Below are positions 17,133-24,208 of a stretch of 40,346 bases of DNA, one piece after another. Both the position numbers and the translations under genes were made by a program. How positions within the stretch are numbered: the first letter of the stretch is position 1; each line of letters opens with the position of its first letter. A model generated the notes under the pieces. That model saw nothing but the letters and a program-made list of their open reading frames with translations, ran no database searches and was not told the origin of the DNA. The stretch comes from Actinomycetes bacterium (GTDB lineage Bacteria > Actinomycetota > Acidimicrobiia > Acidimicrobiales > Microtrichaceae), in NCBI GenBank assembly GCA_023434535.1, contig JAEYSR010000249.1, forward strand, positions 1 to 40,346, in the 5' to 3' direction.

Positions 17133-17312
17133 ATGAAGCACGTCAAGCCCATCGCCAAGGCCCTCGTCGCCGCTGCCGTCGCGCTCACTGGTGGCATCGC
17201 TGTCGGGTACGCCGACGACTCGCTGACCCAGGGCGAGCTCTGGACTGCCATCGCTGCCGGGGTCGCCGCGTTCGGTGCGACTTTCGGCGTCCGCAACGGT
17301 TCCGCCGAGTAG
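17133..17312 (+). CDS. Holin (small two-helix membrane protein)
   Basis: A 59-residue protein, ATG 17133, with ribosome site AGGAGG. Two hydrophobic helices are visible: IAKALVAAAVALTGGIAVGY and LWTAIAAGVAAFGATFGV, joined by an acidic turn (ADDSLTQGE). Basic N terminus, small size and place two genes after the endolysin fit a phage holin that opens the membrane at lysis. It is too short for many ORF callers. Confidence 0.85.
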   Translation: MKHVKPIAKALVAAAVALTGGIAVGYADDSLTQGELWTAIAAGVAAFGATFGVRNGSAE

Positions 17313-17316
17313 CCCC

Positions 17317-17505
17317 ATGCCCGGCGTCGTGCTGCTCGTCGCGGCCATCGTCGTCAACTACGGCCAGCACCGACGGCACCGCGCCACCATCTGCGCGCTG
17401 ACTCGTCGCCACCTGCCGCCCCGCGTGTTCGCCGCTGCGTTCACCGCCGGATTCGCCTACCTGCTCACCCACGTCCTGCGCGGCTACCCCAAGGAGCACC
17501 CGTGA
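17317..17505 (+). CDS. Small membrane protein, second holin-like
   Basis: Sixty-two residues from ATG 17317, four bases after the holin stop. A hydrophobic N-terminal helix (VVLLVAAIVVNY) is followed by a basic stretch (GQHRRHRATICALTRRH) and a second helix (VFAAAFTAGFAYLLTHVL). It may be a second holin, an antiholin or another membrane lysis partner. It overlaps the next gene by four bases (GTGA). Confidence 0.65.
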   Translation: MPGVVLLVAAIVVNYGQHRRHRATICALTRRHLPPRVFAAAFTAGFAYLLTHVLRGYPKEHP

Positions 17506-18455
17506 CCACCTCGTACACCCTGACTGGTGACTTCACGAACATCCTTGGAGAGGTCCCGAGGTCGCTCAAGGTCACCGTCGAGACGAACCTGCCGAAGAAT
17601 GCCGCCCTCGTCGACCTCGACAGCAACGAGGTGCGCCTAGCGGGTCCTGCCAAGATCGAACTGACGGACACCGCGTTCTCGATCAGCCTGATCGCGACAG
17701 GTTCCGCGGGCACCAACCTGGCCGACCCCTCGTCTCTGCGCTACACGATCCGCGCCTCGTACATGGACGGGAACAACGAGCGCCGGTCGTGGAAGTGCAA
17801 GAACTTCGCGCTCACGGGGAACCTGGACCTCGCTGACGCGATCGCCACCGCTGACCCGCCGGCCGAAGTGGCGAACGCCTACCTCGACCAGATGCGGACG
17901 CTGCTGGATCAAGCCCTCGCGGCGGTCGAGCTCGACACCGCAGACGAGGCACTGGCCTACAGCGTCGAGCACGGGCCACTGACCAGCGCCGCGCTCGCCG
18001 AGGTGTGGGAGCCGGTCGTGATCGACGCAACCGAGGGACACGTGCCGGGCACCGAACGCGCCTACGCCGAGTACGCCGCCGGAGCCACGGGCACGCAGGT
18101 TTCACCGAGCCTGCTGCACTGGTCGAACCTGCTGCTGTCCGTCACCGGGCAGGGGCGGCCGGTCGACATCGAGTGGTTCATCCCGAAGTCGTTCCACTCG
18201 GTCGCCAACACCGGCGTCGTTCACATGATGGTGTCCCAGAAGAACGGCGGCACGGTCGTCACCGAGCAGACCGTGACAGTCCGCTCCCCCCTCACTACCG
18301 ACGGACCACCCACGGCAGTGCGGCGGCGCAAGGTGCTCGAGGAGGGCGCGACCTACGTGTTCGCGTTCTACACAGGCGGCGTGGCTGCCGGAACCTGGGC
18401 AGCCGGCGCCAGCGGCGGCAATCAGGTCATGTACACCTCCGTGACGACCCGATGA
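17502..18455 (+). CDS. Distal tail / receptor-contact protein
   Basis: A 317-residue protein, GTG 17502. The first 110 residues resemble short baseplate or fibre N-terminal modules (TTSYTLTGDFTNILGEVPRSL ... LRYTIRASYM), followed by a helical part (residues 120-155) and a beta-rich C-terminal region likely to form a trimeric head. Such N-terminal modules often attach fibres to the tail tip. Role in host recognition is inferred from location beyond the lysis cassette with other fibre genes. Confidence 0.6.
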   Translation: MTTSYTLTGDFTNILGEVPRSLKVTVETNLPKNAALVDLDSNEVRLAGPAKIELTDTAFSISLIATGSAGTNLADPSSLRYTIRASYMDGNNERRSWKCKNFALTGNLDLADAIATADPPAEVANAYLDQMRTLLDQALAAVELDTADEALAYSVEHGPLTSAALAEVWEPVVIDATEGHVPGTERAYAEYAAGATGTQVSPSLLHWSNLLLSVTGQGRPVDIEWFIPKSFHSVANTGVVHMMVSQKNGGTVVTEQTVTVRSPLTTDGPPTAVRRRKVLEEGATYVFAFYTGGVAAGTWAAGASGGNQVMYTSVTTR

Positions 18456-19177
18456 TCCGCAAGCGCGCCGCGGTCGGGCGTTACTGGCCCGGAGAGGCCG
18501 ACATCATCTGGGGAACGACCTTGACCGATCTCCGCACCCAGCCCCGCGGGATCGTGTTTGCCCACGGCTCTGGCGACCTCGCCGATTCGGCTTCGCACGC
18601 GGGGCGCGAGTTCTTCGATTGGCTGGCCCGCCGTGCGACCGTCCACGTCGGGGACCTCGGCGGGCAGACGTGGGGCTCGGATGCCGTGGTCGACCGCATC
18701 GACGCAGCCGTCAACCTGCTCGTCAACAGCTACGGGGCCTCTGAGCCGGTTGCGCTGGTCGGTGTGTCGATGGGCGGCTGCTCGGTCCTGAACTACGCGC
18801 TCCGGCATCCCGAGCGGGTCGCGTGCGTGGCGCTGCTGATCCCGCTGACCAACCTGAGCAACGCCCGTGCGAACCCCTGGCTGACCGGGCGCTGGCCGGA
18901 GATGGACGCGCTCTACCCCAACGGCGCGACCGGCGACTGGGACGGACACAACCCGATCGAGTTCGCCGACGAACTGCCCGAGGATCTGCCCATCAAGATC
19001 TGGTACTCGTCCGACGACGGACTGGTGCCGCCGGCGACCGTCGAGGCGTTCGTCACCGCCCGCCCGCAGACCGAGTCGCGGTTGGTGGGCGCGTACAGCC
19101 ACAGCCTGCCGCTGCAACGTCCGCTGAACGTCGAGATCGCGCGCTGGATCGAGGCGCACCACCCCGCAACCCCGTGA
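18452..19177 (+). CDS. Alpha/beta hydrolase within the tail-fibre module
   Basis: A 241-residue protein, ATG 18452, ATGA overlap with the fibre gene. The nucleophile elbow GVSMGG has Ser106; the acid is D188 or D189 in SSDDGLVPP; the His is H217 in YSHSLP. The full catalytic triad is thus present. Its size fits a compact esterase or lipase-like enzyme. It lacks a signal peptide. Because it lies between fibre genes, it could be a tail-bound esterase acting on acylated surface glycans or cell-envelope lipids. A mycolyl-arabinogalactan esterase (LysB) role is less likely, as it is outside the lysis genes. Confidence 0.82.
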   Translation: MIRKRAAVGRYWPGEADIIWGTTLTDLRTQPRGIVFAHGSGDLADSASHAGREFFDWLARRATVHVGDLGGQTWGSDAVVDRIDAAVNLLVNSYGASEPVALVGVSMGGCSVLNYALRHPERVACVALLIPLTNLSNARANPWLTGRWPEMDALYPNGATGDWDGHNPIEFADELPEDLPIKIWYSSDDGLVPPATVEAFVTARPQTESRLVGAYSHSLPLQRPLNVEIARWIEAHHPATP

Positions 19178-19195
19178 CCCCGCGAGAGGTGACCC

Positions 19196-20959
19196 GTGCC
19201 CACTGATTCCTACACTTTGCCGGGGACCTACTCGTGGGTCTGCCCTGCTGGCGTCACATCCATCCAGTTCGAGGCCTGGGGTGGTGGCGGCGGTGGTCAC
19301 GGTGGGCAGGCGCTCGGCTCTGGCGGTGGCGGCGGTGGCGGTGGCGAGTGCCGCACGGGCACGCTTAGCGTCGTCGCCGGTCGCACCTACGACATCGTCG
19401 TCGGGGCCGGTGGCGCCGGGACCGCGTACAACGTCGGTAACGCTGCGGCGGATGACGGTGGCCTCACGACGGTGATGTGGGGAACGTCCGGGTACGTCCG
19501 TGCCTATGGCGGCAAGGGCGCTGCGTCCTCGGGCAACTACCAGACCGGGGGTGCTGGCGGCAACGGCGGAAACGGCGGCACGGGCTTTAGCGGCTCTGCC
19601 GGTGGAACCGCTGGCGGCGGCATCGGAACGGTCGGTGCTGCCGGTGGCGCGGGCGGTGGGACCAATGGTGGCGCGGGTGGCGCAGGTGGAACTGGCCTCA
19701 TGCCCGAGGCCGTCGGCAAGAACGGCCTTTCGCCCGGTGGCGGCGGTGGCGGCGGTCGAGGCAACCAGGGCTCGTCGGGTGGCGCCTACGGTGGCAATGG
19801 GGCTCCTGGCCGGGTCTCCATCACCTATGTCGTCGCCGCCATCGACCTCGCACCAGCAGACGCCCGCCACGCCCACACGACCGACAGCGCGACCCTCACG
19901 CAGACGCACGCACTGGCCGCCGCAGACGCCCGGCACGCTCACGCCGCAGACGCCGTCGCACTCACCCAGACGCACGCCCTCGTGGTCGCCGACGCCCGTC
20001 ACGCTCACAGCACCGACACGGCGACCCTCACGCAGGCCCACACCCTCTCGGCGCTCGACACCAGCAACGCCCACGTCGTCGACAACCTCGCGCTGACCCA
20101 GGGCCACGAGCTCTCCGGTGCTGCCGATGCACGCCACGGCCACGAGTCCGAGACGCTGACCCTGACCCAGCAGCACGTCCTGGTCGCCGCCGACTCTGCT
20201 CACGACCACCGGGCCGACCAGCCTGCACTCACGCAGGCGCACACGCTCACCGGAGTCGCGGGCACGGCACACGGTCACGGCGCCGAATCCCCCGCACTGA
20301 CGCAGGGGCACGCGCTGGCCGGGGTCGCCGACACCTTCCACGCCCACACCGCCGGCGACCTCGACGTGACGCAGGTCCACACCCTCGTCGTCGCCGACAC
20401 CAGCAACAGCCACGAGTCCACCCCGGTCACGCTCACCCAGGCGCACGAGATCGTCGTCGCCGGGACCGAGCACGCGCACACCACCGAGGCCGTCACGCTG
20501 GCAGGCGGGGCATTCCTCGCCGTCGCCGACGCTCGCCACGGACACACCACCGAGGCCGTCGCCCTCACGCAGGCGCACGAACTGGTCGCCGACGACAGCA
20601 GCCACGCCCACACCGCCACCGAACCGACCCCGTGGACGTCGACCGACCTCGTCGTGGACGACTCGAGCCACGGAGTCACCGCCGAAACCGTCACCCTCAC
20701 CCAGGGGCACGCGCTGGTCGTCGCCGACAGCCTGCACGGGCACGTCGGCGACCTGCTCGAACTGTCACAGGTTCACGCGCTCGCAGTCCTGCGCTCGCTG
20801 CACGCCCACATCAGCGACGGCGTCACCTTCCCCCGCACAGCCGTCAACACACCCCCCGAGCGGACGGCATTGACCCGCGCCGACCCCCGACTGGCCGTGA
20901 CCCGCCCCGAGTCCCGCACCACCGCCACCCGGCACGACCACCGCATCACCACCACCTAG
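19196..20959 (+). CDS. Tail fibre/adhesin: glycine-rich domain plus histidine-rich repeats
   Basis: A 587-residue protein, GTG 19196. Residues 1-30 form an N-terminal strand module (YTLPGTYSWVCPAGVTSIQF). Residues about 31-210 are a glycine-rich domain with runs of Gly, similar to polyglycine sandwiches of phage adhesins. Residues about 215-545 carry some 15 repeats of about 22 residues with H-x-H sites and an LTQ turn. The end is Arg/Thr-rich. In T4-type fibres, H-x-H sites of three chains bind iron in the fibre core; the same may hold here. It is probably a receptor-contact fibre. No chaperone is obvious. Confidence 0.75.
   Translation: MPTDSYTLPGTYSWVCPAGVTSIQFEAWGGGGGGHGGQALGSGGGGGGGGECRTGTLSVVAGRTYDIVVGAGGAGTAYNVGNAAADDGGLTTVMWGTSGYVRAYGGKGAASSGNYQTGGAGGNGGNGGTGFSGSAGGTAGGGIGTVGAAGGAGGGTNGGAGGAGGTGLMPEAVGKNGLSPGGGGGGGRGNQGSSGGAYGGNGAPGRVSITYVVAAIDLAPADARHAHTTDSATLTQTHALAAADARHAHAADAVALTQTHALVVADARHAHSTDTATLTQAHTLSALDTSNAHVVDNLALTQGHELSGAADARHGHESETLTLTQQHVLVAADSAHDHRADQPALTQAHTLTGVAGTAHGHGAESPALTQGHALAGVADTFHAHTAGDLDVTQVHTLVVADTSNSHESTPVTLTQAHEIVVAGTEHAHTTEAVTLAGGAFLAVADARHGHTTEAVALTQAHELVADDSSHAHTATEPTPWTSTDLVVDDSSHGVTAETVTLTQGHALVVADSLHGHVGDLLELSQVHALAVLRSLHAHISDGVTFPRTAVNTPPERTALTRADPRLAVTRPESRTTATRHDHRITTT
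19838..20836 (+). repeat. About 15 tandem repeats encoding H-x-H fibre units
   Basis: Near-regular units of about 66 bases encode a consensus like ADARHAHTTDAVALTQAH (written for one unit). The H-x-H pair, an acidic residue before it, and LTQxH after it are kept in most units; units 4, 9, 12 and 13 have lost one or more His. DNA is more diverged than protein, which speaks for old duplication under selection. Confidence 0.85.
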
Positions 20960-20970
20960 AAGGAGCCGAC

Positions 20971-21339
20971 ATGGCCAAGTACACCTCCGACAGCGTCCTC
21001 GACGCCGCGCTCGACAAGGTCGCCTCCGCGACGATCCTCACCGTCTGCTCCAACCAGCCGACCAACCGCACCGAGGCGATCACCACCTACAAACTCGCCG
21101 ACGTCACGGTCGACAGCAGCGACTTCACCAAGGCCAACGGCGACGTCTCGGGCCGCAAGGTGATCGTGGCCGCACAGAACGCTGTGCCGGTCGACGCCTC
21201 GGGCAACGCCCAGCACATCGCCCTGTGCGACGGCACCGAGTTGCTGCACGTCACGACCTGCACCAGCCAGACGCTCACCGCAGGGAACACCGTCAACGTC
21301 CCCGCGTTCGACGTGGAGTTCCTCGACGTCACGCCCTGA
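20971..21339 (+). CDS. Tail-module protein of unknown role
   Basis: A 122-residue protein, ATG 20971, ribosome site AGAAGGAG. It starts MAKYTSDSVLDAALDKVASAT and continues with beta strands and four Cys (VCSNQP, LCDGTE, TTCTSQ). This type of small protein follows fibre genes in many actinophages and is thought to be a virion component. Nothing in the sequence shows an enzyme. Confidence 0.6.
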   Translation: MAKYTSDSVLDAALDKVASATILTVCSNQPTNRTEAITTYKLADVTVDSSDFTKANGDVSGRKVIVAAQNAVPVDASGNAQHIALCDGTELLHVTTCTSQTLTAGNTVNVPAFDVEFLDVTP

Positions 21340-21344
21340 TCGCC

Positions 21345-21608
21345 ATGTTCACCAAGGACCCCGACGCCGAACTGGACTACCGCCGCGACTGGTCCAAGTG
21401 GCTTCCCGAGGGCGACACGATCGAGACGTCGACCTGGTTGGTGCCGGACGGGATCACGAGCGAGTCCGAGTCCCACGACGACACGACCGCGACGATCTGG
21501 CTCTCGGGCGGCACGGTCGGCCAGAGCTACGAGATCACCAACCGGATCACCACAACCGAGGGGCGCACCGACGACCGAACCTTCACGGTCGCCATCCGCA
21601 ACCTCTGA
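21345..21608 (+). CDS. Small tail/fibre-associated Ig-like protein
   Basis: Eighty-seven residues, ATG 21345. The pattern TATIWLSGGTVGQSYEITN followed by TTEGRTDDRTFTVAI is a short Ig-like sheet seen in a common family of phage fibre adaptor proteins. It is the last late gene; a strong terminator follows 15 bases after its stop. Confidence 0.65.
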   Translation: MFTKDPDAELDYRRDWSKWLPEGDTIETSTWLVPDGITSESESHDDTTATIWLSGGTVGQSYEITNRITTTEGRTDDRTFTVAIRNL

Positions 21609-21623
21609 CAACCACCCCACAAC

Positions 21624-21659
21624 GAACCGCCCCGCTTGCTTCGGCAGGCGGGGCGGTTC
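21624..21659. terminator. Bidirectional intrinsic terminator between late block and integrase
   Basis: GAACCGCCCCGC (21624-21635) pairs perfectly with GCGGGGCGGTTC (21648-21659). The stem continues inward through TGC/GCA to a UUCG tetraloop, about 16 bp in total, and is followed by TTGTGTTCTT on the plus strand. It lies between the converging late operon and the leftward integrase gene, so it can serve both. Confidence 0.9.
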
Positions 21660-21696
21660 TTGTGTTCTTGGTGGTTGCGCGAAGTATCAACCCGTA

Positions 21697-21771
21697 TCAA
21701 GCCCGGCGCACCTGGTCGACCGTCACCCACTGGGACACGGCCCGGCCCTCGTCCTCGCGCACGTAGGTCAC
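21697..21771 (-). CDS. Possible 24-residue ORF downstream of integrase
   Basis: GTG 21771 to TGA 21697 on the minus strand, starting seven bases after the integrase stop. Its ribosome site is poor. It may be real or chance. Two GTATCAA copies (21684-21690, 21694-21700) lie at its end. Confidence 0.25.
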   Translation of the reverse strand: MTYVREDEGRAVSQWVTVDQVRRA

Positions 21772-21778
21772 GGGGAGC

Positions 21779-23062
21779 CTAGGGCGCGGCAGTCAGCCCC
21801 AGCCGCGCCGCCACCTGCTCGACGGCCGCCCGCTTGGCGTCGAGGTGCGCGGTCATGTACCCGCGACTCGTGAGGATCGAGGCGTGCCCGAGCATCGACG
21901 TGATGACGTTCTCCGAGGCGCCGACCTCGTCGAGCTGAGTGGCGGCGAGGTTGCGGCACTCGTGGACATGCCACCACCGTCCGCCCGGATGCCCGACGCC
22001 CGCCGTGCATTGGATCGCCCACCACTCCTCGCGGTCGGCCTTGTCGCGGGCGGGCTTGCCATCGGAGCGCGGGAAGATCAGGCCGTGTGGCGCCTCGGGA
22101 CGCACGTCCATCCACCGCTTGAGGGCGTCGGCGATCGGGTCGGGCATCGGCAGCACGCGGATGCCAGCCTTCGACTTCGGGCGCACGAGGTGGAAGGCGC
22201 CGTCGAGGTGGACCGAGACATGGTCGCGCGGGACCTCGAAGCCCTGCGACGGGTCGCCCTTGACCTTGTACTTGAGCGTCTGCAACTGCCACGCCAGATG
22301 AATCGCGCCCGTGTCGAAGTCGATGCACCGCTCGCCCGTGATGGGGTCGAACTCCACGAGCCCCAGCGCCTCGCCCTGTCGCACGCCGTAGAGCAACGTG
22401 AGGGCCCACCGGATGCCGTGCGGGAGGTCGCTGGCGACGGCGAGGCAGGCGAGCGCGTGGTCGAGCGGGACGTCCATGCGGTCGGACTCCCCTGCGCCGG
22501 GGCGATCGACCTTCATGACCTGGAGCGGCACGGTCATGCCCTCCTTGATCGCCCGGTTGAGCGCCGTCATCAGGGCGCGGTGCGTCGCGTCGGCCGTGGA
22601 CGTCTTGAGGCCGGCGTCGTACTGCGCCTGTGCCACGGCCCGGATGTCGGCCGGGGTCAGCGAGGCGAGCCGCTTGTGCCCGATCGTTGGCACCACCCAC
22701 TTCCGCAGCGGCGAGGCGGCGGCGTTCCAGCCCTTCGGCCCGAGCGGCTTCGGGGGGAGGCGGCGCAGCTCGAGGTACTGGTCGACCCACTGCTTGACCG
22801 TGATGCGCGCAGAGCCCGAGAGCTCCCCCGATGCCTTGGCCCGCGTCAGTTCTCGGAGTCGCCGCTGGACCTCGGCCTTCGACTTGGCCGACACCGTCAC
22901 CCGCTCGCGCTTGCCCTGCGCGTTGAACCCGTTGTTGAGCACCCCGTACCACCGCGCCTTGCACTTGTGGTCGGGGCGCTGGCCGTCGACAACGGGCGGG
23001 CAACCCCACCGCGCCTCGCACCGCTGGTGGACGCTTCCTGTCCCATACTCGCGCTTGCCCAT
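21779..23062 (-). CDS. int: Tyrosine integrase
   Basis: A 427-residue tyrosine recombinase if read from ATG 23062, which has a GGGGGAG site; the frame is open to ATG 23101, but those 13 extra codons (MAYTMAYTIAGEN) are made by the attP arm repeats. An N-terminal arm-binding region is followed by the core-binding domain and the catalytic domain with Arg in GVRQGEAL, H-x-x-R in HECRNLA, His in LGHAS and the nucleophile Tyr in TSRGYM. It inserts the phage at a host tRNA gene and, with a directionality factor, removes it. attP lies just upstream. Confidence 0.95.
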   Translation of the reverse strand: MGKREYGTGSVHQRCEARWGCPPVVDGQRPDHKCKARWYGVLNNGFNAQGKRERVTVSAKSKAEVQRRLRELTRAKASGELSGSARITVKQWVDQYLELRRLPPKPLGPKGWNAAASPLRKWVVPTIGHKRLASLTPADIRAVAQAQYDAGLKTSTADATHRALMTALNRAIKEGMTVPLQVMKVDRPGAGESDRMDVPLDHALACLAVASDLPHGIRWALTLLYGVRQGEALGLVEFDPITGERCIDFDTGAIHLAWQLQTLKYKVKGDPSQGFEVPRDHVSVHLDGAFHLVRPKSKAGIRVLPMPDPIADALKRWMDVRPEAPHGLIFPRSDGKPARDKADREEWWAIQCTAGVGHPGGRWWHVHECRNLAATQLDEVGASENVITSMLGHASILTSRGYMTAHLDAKRAAVEQVAARLGLTAAP

Positions 23063-23143
23063 GTTCTCCCCCGCAATCGTGTAGGCCATCGTGTAGGCCA
23101 ATGCACCCCGGAGAAGTATGCCGAAACCCCGCGTTTCCGTGTG

Positions 23144-23161
23144 CGGTTTAGGCGTAAACCG
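23144..23161. promoter_or_regulatory. Inverted repeat between attP arm and core
   Basis: CGGTTTA-GGCG-TAAACCG is a perfect 7-bp inverted repeat with a four-base spacer, 23-24 bases before the core. It could be an excisionase site or an operator of the integrase gene. Confidence 0.4.
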
Positions 23162-23184
23162 GGTGGTTCCAGCCTAACTTCCTA

Positions 23185-23230
23185 CGCCTCCTAAGCGAAA
23201 GGTCGTAGGTTCGACTCCTACCTGGGGCAC
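23185..23230 (+). other. attP core: 3' half of a tRNA-Arg(CCU)-like gene
   Basis: The segment reads as anticodon loop CTCCTAA (23188-23194), stem GCGAA, variable loop AGGTC, T-arm GTAGG-TTCGACT-CCTAC (23205-23221), acceptor strand CTGGGGC and discriminator A (23229). The anticodon would be CCT. The 5' half is missing, as expected of attP: integration would restore the host tRNA gene. The left part of the anticodon stem is only partly matched. Confidence 0.88.
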
Positions 23231-23257
23231 GCTTAGATCGACGACTTGAGACCGAGT

Positions 23258-23476
23258 TTAGTCCGACCTGTAGGCCATTGTGTAGGCCAATCGCTCGAAC
23301 GCCCGATCCAGTCCCCGCGTCCGATCCCACTCGAACACGGCGACACGGGCGTCGATCTGCGCCCGGTCGCTCGGCGCCGCGAACACGATCTGGCGACCCT
23401 GCGCCTCGATCAAAACGAAGTCGTGACCGGGAGGCAGCTGGTCTGCCTCCACGGTCACGATCTGACAGTCAAACAT
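23258..23476 (-). CDS. Small protein between attP and repressor (unknown)
   Basis: Seventy-two residues from ATG 23476 (GGGGA upstream); the frame also offers ATG 23518. The protein is MFDCQIVTVEADQLPPGHDF, then a beta-hairpin-like region (VLIEAQGRQIVFAAP) and a helical end. Its last codons run through the right pair of attP arm repeats (LAYTMAYRSD). It lies downstream of the repressor in the same direction and may be co-expressed in lysogens. No family is recognised. Confidence 0.55.
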   Translation of the reverse strand: MFDCQIVTVEADQLPPGHDFVLIEAQGRQIVFAAPSDRAQIDARVAVFEWDRTRGLDRAFERLAYTMAYRSD

Positions 23477-23528
23477 CTGTCCCCAATCCCCTTGGCCGTC
23501 CGTCCCACGAGGAGCCAAGGGGAAGAGG

Positions 23529-23957
23529 TTAGGCGCCTCTGCCGACAGATGCGTCGGTTTCCGACGAGGCTTCGGCAGAACCTTTCTCCGCGTTCATGCC
23601 ACGGATGAGCCGCAGCACCGAGTCCTCGACGGCCTCACGGTCAGCAACGGGCCCACGCACGACCACGGACACGCCGAAGTTGCCGGCCACCTGGAACTCA
23701 ATGAGGCCGTCATCGGCAGCCAGTGGCGCGGGCTCGGCCTGCGGAGCGGGGGCGGTCTCGATGCCCTTCTCCGCGAGCGCCGCGTCGAGGGCCCGGTCGA
23801 TGGCAAAGACCTTGGTCTCCTGGTGACCCTGCTTGCCGGTCATCACCGACCGCACGGTGTCCTCAGAGACCTTCGCGGCGCGTGCCAGCGCCGCCACAGA
23901 CAGTCCGGCTTCGATGCGCTTGGCATCGCGGAGGCTCTTGGGCTTCTTGTCGGTCAT
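23529..23957 (-). CDS. Immunity repressor (HTH protein)
   Basis: A 142-residue protein from ATG 23957. Residues 7-45 form a helix-turn-helix (SLRDAKRIEAGLSVAALARA, AKVSEDTVRSVMTGKQG) of the Cro/CI type. A Pro/Ala linker is followed by a short C-terminal domain (LIEFQVAGNFGVSVVVRGP) that may dimerise; no peptidase residues of LexA type are seen. It is transcribed leftwards, facing the rightward early genes across an operator region. There is no clear ribosome site, but a -10-like TACTGT lies six bases before the ATG, suggesting a leaderless mRNA. The frame is open to 24074 without support for that start. Confidence 0.82.
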   Translation of the reverse strand: MTDKKPKSLRDAKRIEAGLSVAALARAAKVSEDTVRSVMTGKQGHQETKVFAIDRALDAALAEKGIETAPAPQAEPAPLAADDGLIEFQVAGNFGVSVVVRGPVADREAVEDSVLRLIRGMNAEKGSAEASSETDASVGRGA

Positions 23958-23963
23958 GGCGGG

Positions 23964-23969
23964 ACAGTA
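23964..23969 (-). promoter_or_regulatory. Candidate leaderless promoter of the repressor gene (-10 box)
   Basis: On the minus strand TACTGT (TANNNT type) ends six bases before the ATG at 23957, so transcription would begin at or next to the start codon. No Shine-Dalgarno sequence is present. The -35 is not clear. Leaderless mRNAs are common in actinobacteria and known for phage repressor transcripts. Confidence 0.5.
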
Positions 23970-24007
23970 CCGCGAACTCTTGGAAACTTGGCCCCTTGTC
24001 CGGGTGA

Positions 24008-24188
24008 AATCTGCCGAAATCCCCCGATTTGGGGGTGAGGCGTGCCACAGTAGGCGGTTTTTGCCTCGCGCCATCCCCCGGAACCAGCCGAAGTTTTTCG
24101 GGGATTTTCGGCGTTTCGCCTGTCAAACCAGCCGATCTGGTGGTTAGGTCTGGTCTGCAACCCCGAGGTTTCGGGGGAAACCAGCCGA
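24008..24188. promoter_or_regulatory. Operator array in the repressor/early divergent region
   Basis: Three exact copies of AACCAGCCGA begin at 24082, 24126 and 24179; a diverged one (AATCTGCCGA) begins at 24008. Short inverted repeats lie among them: AAATC/GATTT near 24018-24030 and CCCCGA/TCGGGG near 24161-24175. The repeats are limited to the gap between the repressor and the first early gene, the expected place of operators. The exact early promoter could not be fixed. Confidence 0.75.
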
Positions 24189-24208
24189 ACTTTCCAAGGA
24201 GGCCACCA

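Larger units (their letters stand above)
23080..23289. other. attP: attP: tRNA-derived core with paired arm repeats
   Basis: The core (23185-23230) is the 3' half of a tRNA gene. On either side lies a pair of TGTAGGCCA repeats, all in the same direction and 12 bp apart: 23080 and 23092 on the left, 23269 and 23281 on the right. Such arm-type sites are bound by the N-terminal domain of the integrase, while its core-binding domain grips the core. Inverted repeats lie between left arm and core (GAAAC/GTTTC, 23123-23137; CGGTTTA/TAAACCG, 23144-23161). Confidence 0.88.

Noticed and set aside
18422..20743. 773-codon antisense ORF opposite hydrolase and fibre genes
   Set aside because: Its apparent repeats are only the reverse reading of the fibre repeats; no start signal or matching family was seen.
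19838..20836. CRISPR-like array
   Set aside because: The regular repeats are coding units of the fibre protein, vary in DNA sequence and lack distinct repeat and spacer parts.
23185..23957. Integration-dependent immunity with attP inside the repressor gene
   Set aside because: The attP core lies about 300 bases past the repressor stop (23529), so integration would not truncate the repressor. Only the small 23258-23476 gene touches the right arm repeats.
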